Shown one piece after another: positions 1-9,583 of a stretch of DNA of 64,000 nt. The stretch is from Anaerolineales bacterium (GTDB lineage: Bacteria; Chloroflexota; Anaerolineae; Anaerolineales; Villigracilaceae). The DNA is taken from assembly GCA_016789305.1 (NCBI GenBank), contig JAEURJ010000014.1:558001-622000 (forward strand), written 5' to 3'. The notes under the pieces are model-generated. The model worked only from the letters and a program-made list of their open reading frames with translations. It was not told where the DNA came from and made no database searches. A program made the position numbers and the translations under genes. Position 1 is the first letter of the stretch; the number at the start of each line of letters is the position of its first letter.

Positions 1-917
1 TCCCGGGCGTATTCCCCTTCATCATAGGCCTCATCCTTAAACCTTACAGTAAATGTGGATATACCGGCTCCCGCCTGCCGGGCCATAGCCGCAGTCATGC
101 TGCTGGAATCCAACCCGCCGCTTAATAAGGTACCTACTGGGACATCGCTAATCCGCCGTAATCGAATTGAGGAATCGAACAATTCCTTGAATTCCTCCTG
201 TGCTTGCATCTTGTCGGCAATCTGCCCATTAGAGTCAATTTTTTCAGAAAGATCATACCAACGATGTATTGTCGTTTTTCCATCCTGATAGATCATAAAG
301 TTTCCCGGCAAAAGACGCTGCACCCCTTGATAAGGCGTCTTTTCACCTGCAATGCAACGGAAGAACAATAACTCCGCGGCACTACTTTCATTGAATTCAC
401 GTGCAATCCCGGCTGCAAACAATGCCTTTTCTTCAGATGCAAAATAAAGTCCATTTGCGTTCAGGACATAATACAATGGCTTGATGCCCATTCTATCCCG
501 GGCCAAAAATAATGATTTTTGGGTATTATCCCAAATGGCGAATGCAAACATCCCATTGCATAGGTCCAACATCTTCGGACCATGGCGTTGATATAAATGA
601 AGCAAGACCTCAGTGTCGCAGTTTGAGCGGAACTGAACGCCCTGTGCTTCCAGCGTGGAGCGCAGTTCCTGGAAGTTATAGATCTCGCCGTTATGAACGA
701 TCCAGAAATATTGATCAGGAGTGGACATAGGCATATGTCCATTCGCACTCAGATCCAGAATCGACAAACGGCGCGACCCCAACCCCACATTTTGATTGAT
801 ATACGTACCTGCGTCATCCGGTCCGCGATGGATTAACCGATCACGCATTTGGATGAGCAACTTTTCATCAACTTGTTGATCTTTTTCGCGATAAACAATT
901 CCACAGATCCCGCACAT
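1..917 (-). CDS. asnB: Asparagine synthetase (glutamine-hydrolysing), C-terminus beyond the window
   Basis: About 305 N-terminal residues are visible. The protein begins Met-Cys-Gly-Ile-Cys, so Cys2 is the nucleophile of a class II glutaminase, followed by RGPDD and HNGEIYN motifs. The ATP pyrophosphatase PP-loop SGGLDSS lies near residue 262, just before the left edge. The family makes asparagine from aspartate, ATP and glutamine; members inside polysaccharide loci often amidate sugar acids or act on other carboxylates, which is inferred here from context. Its ATG overlaps the upstream glycosyltransferase stop by one base (TAATG). It is truncated only by the window edge. A second AsnB-type gene lacking Cys2 lies at 11332-13044. 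Confidence 0.93.
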   Translation of the reverse strand, partial: MCGICGIVYREKDQQVDEKLLIQMRDRLIHRGPDDAGTYINQNVGLGSRRLSILDLSANGHMPMSTPDQYFWIVHNGEIYNFQELRSTLEAQGVQFRSNCDTEVLLHLYQRHGPKMLDLCNGMFAFAIWDNTQKSLFLARDRMGIKPLYYVLNANGLYFASEEKALFAAGIAREFNESSAAELLFFRCIAGEKTPYQGVQRLLPGNFMIYQDGKTTIHRWYDLSEKIDSNGQIADKMQAQEEFKELFDSSIRLRRISDVPVGTLLSGGLDSSSMTAAMARQAGAGISTFTVRFKDEAYDEGEYAR

Positions 918-1957
918 TAGCTTTCTCCCAGCACCTGTCTGTATATTTTGTCCCATACTGGAAAGACATTTTCCCAAGCGGACCGTTCCGCCATTTCCCG
1001 TCCTCGCGCAGAAATATGGGCTGCCAACTGCGGCTGTTCAAGCAGGCGACAAACCGCATCCACCATTGCGTTGATATCCCCAAATTTCGTCAACAATCCA
1101 GTTTGTCCATCTTTCAAGAGATAAGGAATTCCACCAACGGACATGGCAACGACGGGAAGTCCAAATGCGGCGGCCTCAACCACAGCAATGGGCATGTTAT
1201 CAATACGATTGGTATTTAAGTAAATATCATGTGACCCGAAATGAAGCTGCTTTCCTTCATCATTAAGAAAACCTGCGAAACGGACCTTGTCTTGCAACCC
1301 TTTCTTGTTAACCAATTCCCGGGTGGGCTCAAGCATGCCTGCGTCCTGACCCGCCATCGTCAACACGGCATTTGGATAACATATGGATAATTGCTCCAGG
1401 ACTTGCACTGCAAATTCAGGGTGGCAGTATTCATAAAAAGTACGCATCCAGAACAGCCGCGGTTGAACATGATTGCGCAGACGAAAAGTATATTTTTTCA
1501 TATTCAGCATATTGGGGATGACCTGCGATTCAAAACCATACTGAGACAAGGCCCCCTGCAAATAAGCGGAAGGAGTAACAATCATATTTGCACGCTTAAA
1601 AACCCAATATGACCAGCGAGGAAATCGCTTCATAAAGACGGGCAGGTCGCCTCCATGCAAGACCATGACAATCTTTTTTCCGAGAAGGACTGCCATTCGT
1701 GAGGCAATATCGTCGACAATAAAACTTGCACCTGCATATACCTGAAGACTGACAATGTCATATTTCGCGCGTTCACAAACAAGAGTGTACATCATATCCA
1801 CAAGGCGCGCATAACGATTCAAAACACGGGAGGTTAAAAGACAAACATATCCTTCCTTGGAAAAATTTGGTGCAAGGATTTCCGCCGGGTTTGGCACCCA
1901 ACCGGGGTGTACTCCCAACATTGGGCCGACAAACAAGATGCGAGGCGCTGATTTCAT
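917..1957 (-). CDS. Glycosyltransferase family 4
   Basis: A 346-residue GT-B fold retaining glycosyltransferase. The C-terminal nucleotide-sugar domain carries the E-x7-E signature (VVEAAAFGLPVVA, about residue 265) followed by a GG(I)P loop and DGQTGLL. The N-terminal acceptor domain has an HGGD motif near residue 103. It is predicted to be cytoplasmic and to add one sugar to the repeat unit. I chose the ATG at 1957, which sits in a TGATG junction with the upstream gene, over the TTG one codon upstream. Donor and acceptor cannot be read from sequence. Confidence 0.88.
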   Translation of the reverse strand: MKSAPRILFVGPMLGVHPGWVPNPAEILAPNFSKEGYVCLLTSRVLNRYARLVDMMYTLVCERAKYDIVSLQVYAGASFIVDDIASRMAVLLGKKIVMVLHGGDLPVFMKRFPRWSYWVFKRANMIVTPSAYLQGALSQYGFESQVIPNMLNMKKYTFRLRNHVQPRLFWMRTFYEYCHPEFAVQVLEQLSICYPNAVLTMAGQDAGMLEPTRELVNKKGLQDKVRFAGFLNDEGKQLHFGSHDIYLNTNRIDNMPIAVVEAAAFGLPVVAMSVGGIPYLLKDGQTGLLTKFGDINAMVDAVCRLLEQPQLAAHISARGREMAERSAWENVFPVWDKIYRQVLGES

Positions 1958-3102
1958 CAAAGTTCAATCTGCCATTTTTCAGAAATCATGGCTGTTAACT
2001 TTTCCAAATACGCTTCATATGTAAATTTTTGTGCAGCTTCCTGCGCAGCCCAGCTTTCAACAGCCCAGCGTTCCGGATCATTAATGTAACTCCGAACTGC
2101 GTCTACAAATCCCTGTACATCAAGCGGATCCAAAACCGTGCCTGTTTTGCACTCCTCCAAAACTTGAGGAATGGCTGAGACTGCTCCTGCCAGTGGCACG
2201 ACCCCATACGCCATGGCTTCGCTTAGGACTTTGGGCCAGCCTTCGGTGCGTGAAGGCAGCAAAACAAAATGCATATCCCCATAAAAAGGTAAAAGTTCTT
2301 CATGCGTTCGCCATCCATGGAAGCGGAAATGATCATTCTGTTTTGATCGTTCAACCAGTTCCTCCAGTTGTATCCGCAATTCGCCATCGCCGAAAACATC
2401 CATTTCAACGGGCAATCCAGATCCCAATAATTGCAGTACAACCTCAACGGCTCGAGCGGCACCCTTCCCTTCATTTATATTCCCAGCAAACAATAATCGA
2501 TAAGGTTCTGCAAGTCTTCTTTCCACTATTTTGCGGTGAGAACTTTCAGACAGGGATGGATTATGAAATGAAAGGACATGTCTTGGCTGGCCCGACCATT
2601 TCCCATTGACGGTCACCATACTTCGGGGAAGGTTTAGTCTCAACATCCAGCGTTGCAATGAATAGGAAAATGGGTCCTTTCCAATGGGCTGCCAGTTCCC
2701 TGCGTATTTTATCCAGCGAAAGGAAGCTTTTTGGGTAAAAATCAACATGATAAGTGCCAGCAAACTGATATTGGTAGGGCAGCGAACATGAAGAATGTCT
2801 TCATTGCCTAACCTATTAATTTCCTGACGGATTATTTTCCAATAATTCACATAGGCACGGAATATACCCAGTTTGTCCTTAAATGTTTCTCCACCGGAAG
2901 GCTGGACCGGCACAAAAACAATATTATTAGCCGAGTATGCCATGCTGCTTAAGGGAGCATCATCCTGATAGAGAACTGCGATATGACGAATTTCGTCAAA
3001 CAGCCTGGCAAGCTGATCGATCTCTTTTACCGTGGGTCCCCAGCCTACAACTTGAGTGCCCATTCGGTAGTGTGGTGTATGCGAAATCACCAATAAATTC
3101 AT
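1957..3102 (-). CDS. Glycosyltransferase family 4
   Basis: 381 residues, GT-B fold. The C-terminal half shows FAGNINEGKG at about residue 205, and LLPSRTEGWP plus EAMAYGVVPLAG as the GT4 signature at about residues 280-305. A slightly hydrophobic helix near residue 115 could be membrane-associated. Translation is coupled to its neighbours: ATG at 3102 overlaps the upstream stop as ATGA, and its own stop overlaps the next ATG. Donor specificity is unknown. Confidence 0.86.
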   Translation of the reverse strand: MNLLVISHTPHYRMGTQVVGWGPTVKEIDQLARLFDEIRHIAVLYQDDAPLSSMAYSANNIVFVPVQPSGGETFKDKLGIFRAYVNYWKIIRQEINRLGNEDILHVRCPTNISLLALIMLIFTQKASFRWIKYAGNWQPIGKDPFSYSLQRWMLRLNLPRSMVTVNGKWSGQPRHVLSFHNPSLSESSHRKIVERRLAEPYRLLFAGNINEGKGAARAVEVVLQLLGSGLPVEMDVFGDGELRIQLEELVERSKQNDHFRFHGWRTHEELLPFYGDMHFVLLPSRTEGWPKVLSEAMAYGVVPLAGAVSAIPQVLEECKTGTVLDPLDVQGFVDAVRSYINDPERWAVESWAAQEAAQKFTYEAYLEKLTAMISEKWQIEL

Positions 3103-4268
3103 GCAGTCGTTTCCAATTGACGAAGAGCCTGATCGTAGCGGCTCATACAGATGGACCAGGTCTGCTCTTTAAGAGCCCGCTGGCGTGCATGTTCGCCCAT
3201 TTGTTTCTTTTGTGCAGGGTCCATTAATAATTTCCGTATCGCCTGTGCAGCCGCATGCGGATCATTTTCTGGAATGACAAAGCCCGTTTGTCCATTCACG
3301 ACCGCTTCAGCAAGGCCTGAATTGCCTGCGACCACAGCAGGTTTTGCACATAACGCGCTTTCCACAACGACAATTCCATATCCTTCAAATTCGCCATTGT
3401 TCCCATGACGGCTGGTTAATACAAAAATATCACAGGCGTTATAAGCTGCATTGAGCATCTGTATATCGAGACGGCCCATAAAATGCACATGTGCGCTGAC
3501 ACCAAGTTCCAGTGCCAGTTTTTCAAGTTGACCTTGTATGGTCGGGAGCCCGACCATCAAGTAATGAACGTTCGATATATTCTTTATAATTTCCGGCAGG
3601 GCGCGAATCACGAGGTCCTGTCCCTTGCGTTCGCTTACATGACCCACAGTTAATAAAATATTTGAAGCCTCCAGGTTTAAGTTTTTCAAAAACTTCGTGC
3701 CACCATCAGGATCAGGATAATATTGATGATGATCTGCGCCATTTTCAATCACCATCTGCCTCTTTGGCCTTACCCCCATTTTTAAAAGTTGTTCCTGGCT
3801 GTATTGACTGACAGAAATTATCATATCTGCCTGATTAAAAGCCCAAACTCCGAATTGCCTTACAGGGAAAAATGCAGGAATCACGCCGTGCCAAATTGCG
3901 CACCAGTTCACTGTATGGGGAGGGCGTGCAAGCTTTATAAAAAATTGCATAATTGCAGCCAGCCATACTTGTCGATCTCCTGTGACGACAAGAAGGCTCG
4001 GTTTCCAATTCTTGATCGTTTCAAACAGACAGGTCCAACGCCTCAAAAGATCCCGCAAACGATTCCTGGTACGCGGGAGTGTGATTATCTTAAATTTCTG
4101 GGTCGCATTAAATAGCACAACTTCTTCCGAAGTCATATAGTCCTGTAGAGTTAGTGTTTGCACTTCCCAGCCAAGCTGGGTCAAATACAATGCAAGTTGA
4201 TGAGCATGTGTGCCAATTCCTCCTGGGCCAGGGGGAAATTCACTGGATAATAAGAGAAGCCGTTTCAA
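3099..4268 (-). CDS. Glycosyltransferase family 4 (PimB/Pgt-like)
   Basis: 389 residues with both GT-B halves clear: N-terminal SSEFPPGPGGIGTH (glycine-rich GGIG loop, residues 8-21) and C-terminal VGHVSERKGQD, SRHGN, then FEGYGIVVVESALCAKP with the E-x7-E pair. It resembles GT4 enzymes that transfer mannose or similar sugars to lipid or glycan acceptors. The only start matching the N-terminal beta strand is TTG at 4268, which overlaps the upstream stop in a TTGA junction. It is part of the polysaccharide operon. Confidence 0.86.
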   Translation of the reverse strand: MKRLLLLSSEFPPGPGGIGTHAHQLALYLTQLGWEVQTLTLQDYMTSEEVVLFNATQKFKIITLPRTRNRLRDLLRRWTCLFETIKNWKPSLLVVTGDRQVWLAAIMQFFIKLARPPHTVNWCAIWHGVIPAFFPVRQFGVWAFNQADMIISVSQYSQEQLLKMGVRPKRQMVIENGADHHQYYPDPDGGTKFLKNLNLEASNILLTVGHVSERKGQDLVIRALPEIIKNISNVHYLMVGLPTIQGQLEKLALELGVSAHVHFMGRLDIQMLNAAYNACDIFVLTSRHGNNGEFEGYGIVVVESALCAKPAVVAGNSGLAEAVVNGQTGFVIPENDPHAAAQAIRKLLMDPAQKKQMGEHARQRALKEQTWSICMSRYDQALRQLETTA

Positions 4269-5650
4269 TTATCACCATCCATGCTTAAGACGACAATAGG
4301 CAGGGCAAAAATATAAGCAACCGCGGAAATACGCATTGCAGAATGCGTCATTTCTACAAGCGACCAAACCATCAAGCCGGCAAGCATTCCCTTGGCCAAC
4401 CCCGTCTTAGCACGACGTAATCCCCTTAAAACAATAACCACAAGGAGCAGAATAGCTGCAACGCCAAACATCCCATGTTCTGCCAATAAACGACTGTATT
4501 CAGTATGGGCAGCCACATCTATGTAGCCTCCTCCCAAAATCAAACCTCGATTCACGGAACTTAAGCTGACCCCTACTCCAAATATTGGATTTTCTTGCCA
4601 ATCCTGTAAATCTGCCTGGATCAGCTGGACGCGCCCGGTTGTATCCAACTCCTCATACCGTGCCTGCAAAGCGCCACCCGTATACTGATTCAAATTTGGG
4701 ATGGCCCATCCTGCCAGGATAGCTAAAATCACTGTTAATACCAAAAGACGCCGCATTTCACGCCCTCCATTTTGAGTGAAAAAGAACATGGCTGCTGGTA
4801 TGGCAAATATCAAATCAAGCAATCCACCTCGCGAGAAGGTTAAAACAGATTGCAACAATAGTATGCTGCTGATTCCCATAATGATCCACCAACGTATCCC
4901 CAACGGAAGAGCAATAAACAAATACAACATGCTGAACAGCGCTCCCAAACTGAGTATAGCGGAGATTTGATTCGGTCCATACCCTCCACTGGTAATGAAG
5001 TTACTTTCAGTAATAAAAGCAATTCTCTCTGCAGTCAAGGTGGATCGCCAGACAAGAGTTGAAATACTTATAACAGGCAACAAACCAATTAATAGCATTT
5101 TTCCAGCCTGTTGCTGATTCAACTGAACACCTCCCAGAAAAGCCACTGCGATTGCCAAGGCCAGCGGCCCGGACAGGTTGAAGCTTATTTGTTCCTGTGC
5201 AACATCAAAGCTCAGAATGCTTAACGTAATCACCACCCCGGGAACCAATAATGAAAAATATAGTATTCCTATGCCTTGTAAACGTGTCTGCCAGCGGACG
5301 GCACCCAACACCATCAAAAGTACAAGCAAATATTTACCCGTTTCCCAAAAAACGTCCGCCTTTGTCATACGCCAGAGCAATTCAGCACTGGCAATATAGG
5401 TGCATATATACACAAGACGAATGGGAGTCTTATCGCGAAGCGTGGAGAGCCCAACCAGAAAAACAAGGATGACATACACGGTAGGTAAAGCGGGGCGAAA
5501 TCGATAGAGAAGTAAAGCCAAGACAACATGAAAAATCGCCGCAAGAAAAAAACGGGAGAAAAAAGCTTTAACTTCCTGCTGCTCATCTGTGAGTGCAAAA
5601 CGTGATTTTGGAAGATATCGTAGCTGACGGATCGAGGAAACAGGTCGCAT
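4265..5650 (-). CDS. O-antigen ligase / Wzy-type polymerase membrane protein
   Basis: 461 residues with about ten to twelve hydrophobic segments and a large loop near residues 325-385, the pattern of the O-antigen ligase/polymerase (Wzy_C, WaaL-like) family. Within that loop lie GRVQLIQADLQDW and NPIFGVGV, followed by HTEYSRLLAEHGMFG, matching the conserved H-(N/T)-x-Y-L/S motif of the family. It would join finished glycan to an acceptor or polymerise repeat units at the outer face of the membrane. The locus also has a Wzm/Wzt exporter, which normally needs no Wzy, so a ligase role is a reasonable inference. ATG at 5650. Confidence 0.85.
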   Translation of the reverse strand: MRPVSSIRQLRYLPKSRFALTDEQQEVKAFFSRFFLAAIFHVVLALLLYRFRPALPTVYVILVFLVGLSTLRDKTPIRLVYICTYIASAELLWRMTKADVFWETGKYLLVLLMVLGAVRWQTRLQGIGILYFSLLVPGVVITLSILSFDVAQEQISFNLSGPLALAIAVAFLGGVQLNQQQAGKMLLIGLLPVISISTLVWRSTLTAERIAFITESNFITSGGYGPNQISAILSLGALFSMLYLFIALPLGIRWWIIMGISSILLLQSVLTFSRGGLLDLIFAIPAAMFFFTQNGGREMRRLLVLTVILAILAGWAIPNLNQYTGGALQARYEELDTTGRVQLIQADLQDWQENPIFGVGVSLSSVNRGLILGGGYIDVAAHTEYSRLLAEHGMFGVAAILLLVVIVLRGLRRAKTGLAKGMLAGLMVWSLVEMTHSAMRISAVAYIFALPIVVLSMDGDN

Positions 5651-5655
5651 AAAAT

Positions 5656-7290
5656 TTATTCCTTTATCTCTGCGGCAAAACGAGGGATATTCGGATGGGC
5701 CAGAATTAACTCATCCGCACGTTTTATATTGCGTCTTAATTTAAGAAGCGTATCCGGCAATAACAAAATCCCTATAACGACCTTCAACAAACGCAGCCAA
5801 ACCGATGGATGATGAAGGCTAAATCCAGCGAAGATACTCATCCAATAAAACTCGTGCGTTTGACGTGCTGAAAAATAGCGCTTGCTTAATAAAATCTCGG
5901 TTGCGCTTGGCAAACTGCGTTGAAACAGGTTCCGGCGGCTGCTCGAATACGTTATCACACGTGCCTTGTGAACTCGCAAGCCGCCCTGCACGGCATGATG
6001 ATGCAGGACGGAAATCTGCGGATTAAGGATCAAGCGTGCTCCACTTAAGTATAAGCGCATCCCCAGATCAGCATCTGCACGCTCTCCGTGTTCAAAGGCC
6101 AGATCAAACAAACCGGATCTTTCCAAGGCACTACGATGTAAAAGTGAGTTATTAGTGGGAAAGACATCCGCAACGCGTTGAAATGTAAACGCCTCCGGCA
6201 GGCTGCTGCCCACCTCATCCGCGACCCCACAGGAGGCATCAGAAAGGTGCCGCTTCAAATAATGAAGATGTCGTTCAATAAGGTCTGGCTGAATTTCGTC
6301 ATCATCGTCAATAAACAAAATATACTTCCCTTTGCTGACCATCAGGCCTGCATTTCGAGATGAACATTGCCCTGCATGATCTTGAAAAATAACCTGTAAC
6401 GGTAAATCTTTAAATTCAGCATAAAAATCAGCCTGACGATGCTGGTGCTGCGTTTGATCGATCACGATGATCTCCAACGCCGGCATGGATTGCTGACGAA
6501 GCTGATTCAAGACAGTTCTCAAATAAGAATAACGGTTCAACATGGGAATCACCACACTGATTTTTTCCTCAACTGGACTATCATCCTTTCTTTGTTCACG
6601 GTGATAATCGATAAGTTGATTAGGTTGTGACGGTACATGCTGTAAGGATTTTATTGCCTTCCAGGACTGGGAAATATTCCAATATCCGCTTAATAACGCA
6701 CGCATGAATGTCCATAAATACCAGCGGGGGCCAAAGCGCTGTTGAATGATGCGAAGTTCATCGCCTGGGGAAAGAATCATTTCATGTGCGAATCCGCTAT
6801 TTGACTCGACAAGATCACGTTCGTAACGGCAAAATACACCCCGCTGCATACAGCGAAGCCCCCATTCCAGACCGGCCCCATCCAATGTTTCATACTCCGC
6901 TTGAATAAAGCCCATCTGCCGCAACACATCATCCCGCACCAGACAGGCCCGTAGTGAAACCCGCCAGGAAGCCGCGGTTTGTCCCGGATCACGATTAAAC
7001 ATCCAATTCGGCTTAACAAAATCCAACACACCCGGCTGACCTCCTGTACCCAAAAGTAAACCGGCATGCCATAGATCATCCGGTTGATCGAGAATGGCTT
7101 CAATCTTTTTCGAATCTGGCACGCCCAATATTGCATCCCAAAACAACCAGGCATCCGGTTGAATTTCTGCAAGCCTTGCTTTGACAAGTTCCACGAGCGG
7201 TACCGGCTTGTTTACAGCAAACCATACCGGCCCCAGATCCCAATCGGGCATGGTCGAACCATTCAATAAGATCAGGGCAATTCGTTTCAT
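5656..7290 (-). CDS. Glycosyltransferase family 2, probably two GT-A-like domains
   Basis: 544 residues. The C-terminal half (about residues 245-470) is a classical GT2: EKISVVIPMLNR, then FIDDDDEIQPD as the DxD-type metal site, and a GERADADLGMRL acceptor motif. The N-terminal 220 residues also look GT-A-like: LFWDAILGVPD in the DxD position, WRVSLRACLVRDD and LDGAGLEWGLRCM, the usual 'receives and checks acceptor' block. One hydrophobic helix near residue 500 may anchor it. A two-domain enzyme could add two sugars in sequence; that is inference. ATG at 7290 overlaps the upstream TGA. Confidence 0.85.
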   Translation of the reverse strand: MKRIALILLNGSTMPDWDLGPVWFAVNKPVPLVELVKARLAEIQPDAWLFWDAILGVPDSKKIEAILDQPDDLWHAGLLLGTGGQPGVLDFVKPNWMFNRDPGQTAASWRVSLRACLVRDDVLRQMGFIQAEYETLDGAGLEWGLRCMQRGVFCRYERDLVESNSGFAHEMILSPGDELRIIQQRFGPRWYLWTFMRALLSGYWNISQSWKAIKSLQHVPSQPNQLIDYHREQRKDDSPVEEKISVVIPMLNRYSYLRTVLNQLRQQSMPALEIIVIDQTQHQHRQADFYAEFKDLPLQVIFQDHAGQCSSRNAGLMVSKGKYILFIDDDDEIQPDLIERHLHYLKRHLSDASCGVADEVGSSLPEAFTFQRVADVFPTNNSLLHRSALERSGLFDLAFEHGERADADLGMRLYLSGARLILNPQISVLHHHAVQGGLRVHKARVITYSSSRRNLFQRSLPSATEILLSKRYFSARQTHEFYWMSIFAGFSLHHPSVWLRLLKVVIGILLLPDTLLKLRRNIKRADELILAHPNIPRFAAEIKE

Positions 7291-8522
7291 TGAGTCCCCA
7301 AAAGCCTGGAATAAAGTTCTTCAAACTTGCGAATTTGGTCTTCAATCCAAAAAAACTGGAGAGCCCGTTTCCTTCCGGCTGTTCCCATTTTTTTCCGCAA
7401 GGAAGGATCCAGAGCAAGCATCTCCAGTTTCTCCGCCAGTGCCTGTGGGTCACGGCGTCGCACGATGAAACCTGTGACCGATGATTCCACATTCTCTTTT
7501 AAACCACCTGCATCACTCGCCACCACCGGAAGTTCCATGGATTGTGCTTCGATGACCACGTTGCAAAATCCCTCCGACAGCGAAGGATGCAAAAAGATAT
7601 CCGCCCAACTCATTTGTGTCCTGATTTCATGAGGCGGCTGCGCCCCTAGAAAAAACGCCGCATCCTCAAGGGACAGTTGGTGCCGCGCAAAATACAGTGC
7701 CTCACGATGATTCCCGTCCCCTACCAGACGATATTCACAAGCGATGCCACGATCGATCAACATCTTGACAGCCTGCAAGGCGTATTCATAGCCTTTTTTC
7801 CATTCCAAACGGCCGACACTTAAAATGCGGATTACATCCTGCGAAGTGGACTGGTCCTCATTCCTTTTAAAATAGGAAACATCAACAGATGGAGGGATCA
7901 ATGTATAAGGCTTGTCAGGTGGACAGCCTCTTTCCTTTGCCTGCTGCCATAAATGCTCGCTGAGCAAATGCAGTTCATCTGCCTGCTGCCATATCGTTTC
8001 ATAATAGCGGGGATCGTTTAATTCCGTAAAATTCAAATCATACCCACGAAAACTGACCAGAATCCTGCTGCCGAGCAGTTCCTTCAAATGCATCTGGTCC
8101 ACGGCCAGCGCGCCAAACTCAAAGTGGATCAATGCAGGTCGTAACAGAATCAGCTCCGCGTCCAGGTAGAGGCGTCGAAATATATCAAAACCAAAAAGTC
8201 TCCAACCGTGTATCAGGTAATGAATTGTCGCCCTGAACTGATAAAACAAACAGCGCAATAGCGCAAGCGGTATTAACAAAGCTGCCAGCCAGCGCGGTCG
8301 ATGCAGCCAGCGTACATGGACATGGTCTCTTATATTGGGATACTGGGCCAGCTCTGGAAAATGATTCCATTCACACGGATCGCTCTCAGAACAAACCACA
8401 TGAACATCCCATCCCTTCTTTAACAAGCCAAGGAATTTATTGACGATGAATGTCTCTGACAGCCTGGGAAAGCTGCTCAAATACAGAACCACCCGCGGAG
8501 GTTTTTGTTTCAACATTCCCAT
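7287..8522 (-). CDS. Glycosyltransferase family 4 (WcaL/AmsK-like)
   Basis: 411 residues, GT-B. It begins with YLSSFPRLSETFIVNKF, typical of WcaL/AmsK/ExoC-type exopolysaccharide transferases; the C-terminal half has SVGRLEWKKG, HPSLSEGFCN and VVIEAQSMELPVVAS. It is visibly a paralogue of the gene at 10122-11339 (shared PPETFI/LSETFI start and ALQAVKML/ALIAIRKL helix), so the two probably arose by duplication within the locus. ATG at 8522 overlaps the upstream gene by 13 nt. Confidence 0.88.
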   Translation of the reverse strand: MGMLKQKPPRVVLYLSSFPRLSETFIVNKFLGLLKKGWDVHVVCSESDPCEWNHFPELAQYPNIRDHVHVRWLHRPRWLAALLIPLALLRCLFYQFRATIHYLIHGWRLFGFDIFRRLYLDAELILLRPALIHFEFGALAVDQMHLKELLGSRILVSFRGYDLNFTELNDPRYYETIWQQADELHLLSEHLWQQAKERGCPPDKPYTLIPPSVDVSYFKRNEDQSTSQDVIRILSVGRLEWKKGYEYALQAVKMLIDRGIACEYRLVGDGNHREALYFARHQLSLEDAAFFLGAQPPHEIRTQMSWADIFLHPSLSEGFCNVVIEAQSMELPVVASDAGGLKENVESSVTGFIVRRRDPQALAEKLEMLALDPSLRKKMGTAGRKRALQFFWIEDQIRKFEELYSRLLGTQ

Positions 8523-9583
8523 GATGAACCCGTTGAAAAGTATTCAGAAAAGTGTTTAAAGAAACCGGAAAATGAGAGCCTTTCCTCCCATGTTTCACGG
8601 CAGCGCTTTTGATGTTCAACAAAGTCATCCGCAGACAAATGCGCATGAAAATCAAGGACTTTTTGAGGAAGCTGCCCCAGCTCATTTGCATCCACCCAAA
8701 CACACAAGCCCTGCCAGTCAATATCTTTCTCCCAGGGGAGCATGCAATCTGTATCCACAAAAATGGGGATGCGCCCCATGGCAAGCGTTTCGTAGAAACG
8801 GGCCGAGAAATTGCCTGTCCCCCGCACACAGACAATATAATCACTCTCAAGCATATTGTCCCAGTATTCCCTGCGTGAAGTGTTTACTTCCTCTCGAGTA
8901 CGTGCTCCTGCTTTATATTTTTTGCGTTTCACAAAGTTTGTTTGAATACTAGGCTTTTTTTCCAATCGATGAAGTGCCCCCCAACGAAGTCCTGTGGAAA
9001 GTGGTCTCAGGGGAAGAAATTCATAAGGATTCAACCCCAAGGCACTTTTCATATTAAAAAATCCGAAACGGATCCAGCTGCTCAATGCATGTTCAAATGT
9101 ATGGTCTGCCTGCCCGCAAAAGCCGACCACAGGCTGGGGGCTTTTTTTGCGCAATGCAATTCCAGACATATTCAATTCCTGCAGCGGATCACCGATAAAT
9201 ACAGGTTTTGAAAATTGTCGCGGGCTTCGTGTGGAGCGATATCCGCTGGTTTGAAATAAAAATATATTCTTATATTGCGGAAATCGAATGCCAAAGTCGC
9301 TGTTCTGCCAGACCGCAACAGGCTTGTTCATGGACATGGCCTGCTCGATAAACACTTCGGCTTCCCTCAATTGGCCGCTCTGGAAATAATAATCCCATGT
9401 CATGGTCAATACGTGCAGGTCCGCGTCCTGCGGGCTGGAAACAATTTCATATTGGGTGACCTGCGACCCATAGATTTCGACGTTCTCTTCCAGTGATCGT
9501 GTGTTGATGTATGGACGCAAAATATCAGCCAAAAAAGGACGTTTCTCCCTGCGGTAAAATTTTGGGTTAAAGTGGATTTTCAT
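8510..9583 (-). CDS. Exostosin-like (GT47-type) glycosyltransferase
   Basis: 357 residues. The C-terminal region has the exostosin-family block: SDYIVCVRGTGNFSARFYE, then LAMGRIPIFVDTDCMLPW, the pattern recognising a nucleotide-sugar donor in GT47/exostosin-like bacterial proteins. The N-terminus (HFNPKFYRREKRPFLADI) has no signal peptide, so it is predicted to be cytoplasmic. ATG at 9583 overlaps the upstream TGA as ATGA. A distant alternative is a GT10-like fucosyltransferase fold, but the GRIPIFVD block favours exostosin. Confidence 0.75.
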   Translation of the reverse strand: MKIHFNPKFYRREKRPFLADILRPYINTRSLEENVEIYGSQVTQYEIVSSPQDADLHVLTMTWDYYFQSGQLREAEVFIEQAMSMNKPVAVWQNSDFGIRFPQYKNIFLFQTSGYRSTRSPRQFSKPVFIGDPLQELNMSGIALRKKSPQPVVGFCGQADHTFEHALSSWIRFGFFNMKSALGLNPYEFLPLRPLSTGLRWGALHRLEKKPSIQTNFVKRKKYKAGARTREEVNTSRREYWDNMLESDYIVCVRGTGNFSARFYETLAMGRIPIFVDTDCMLPWEKDIDWQGLCVWVDANELGQLPQKVLDFHAHLSADDFVEHQKRCRETWEERLSFSGFFKHFSEYFSTGSSWEC

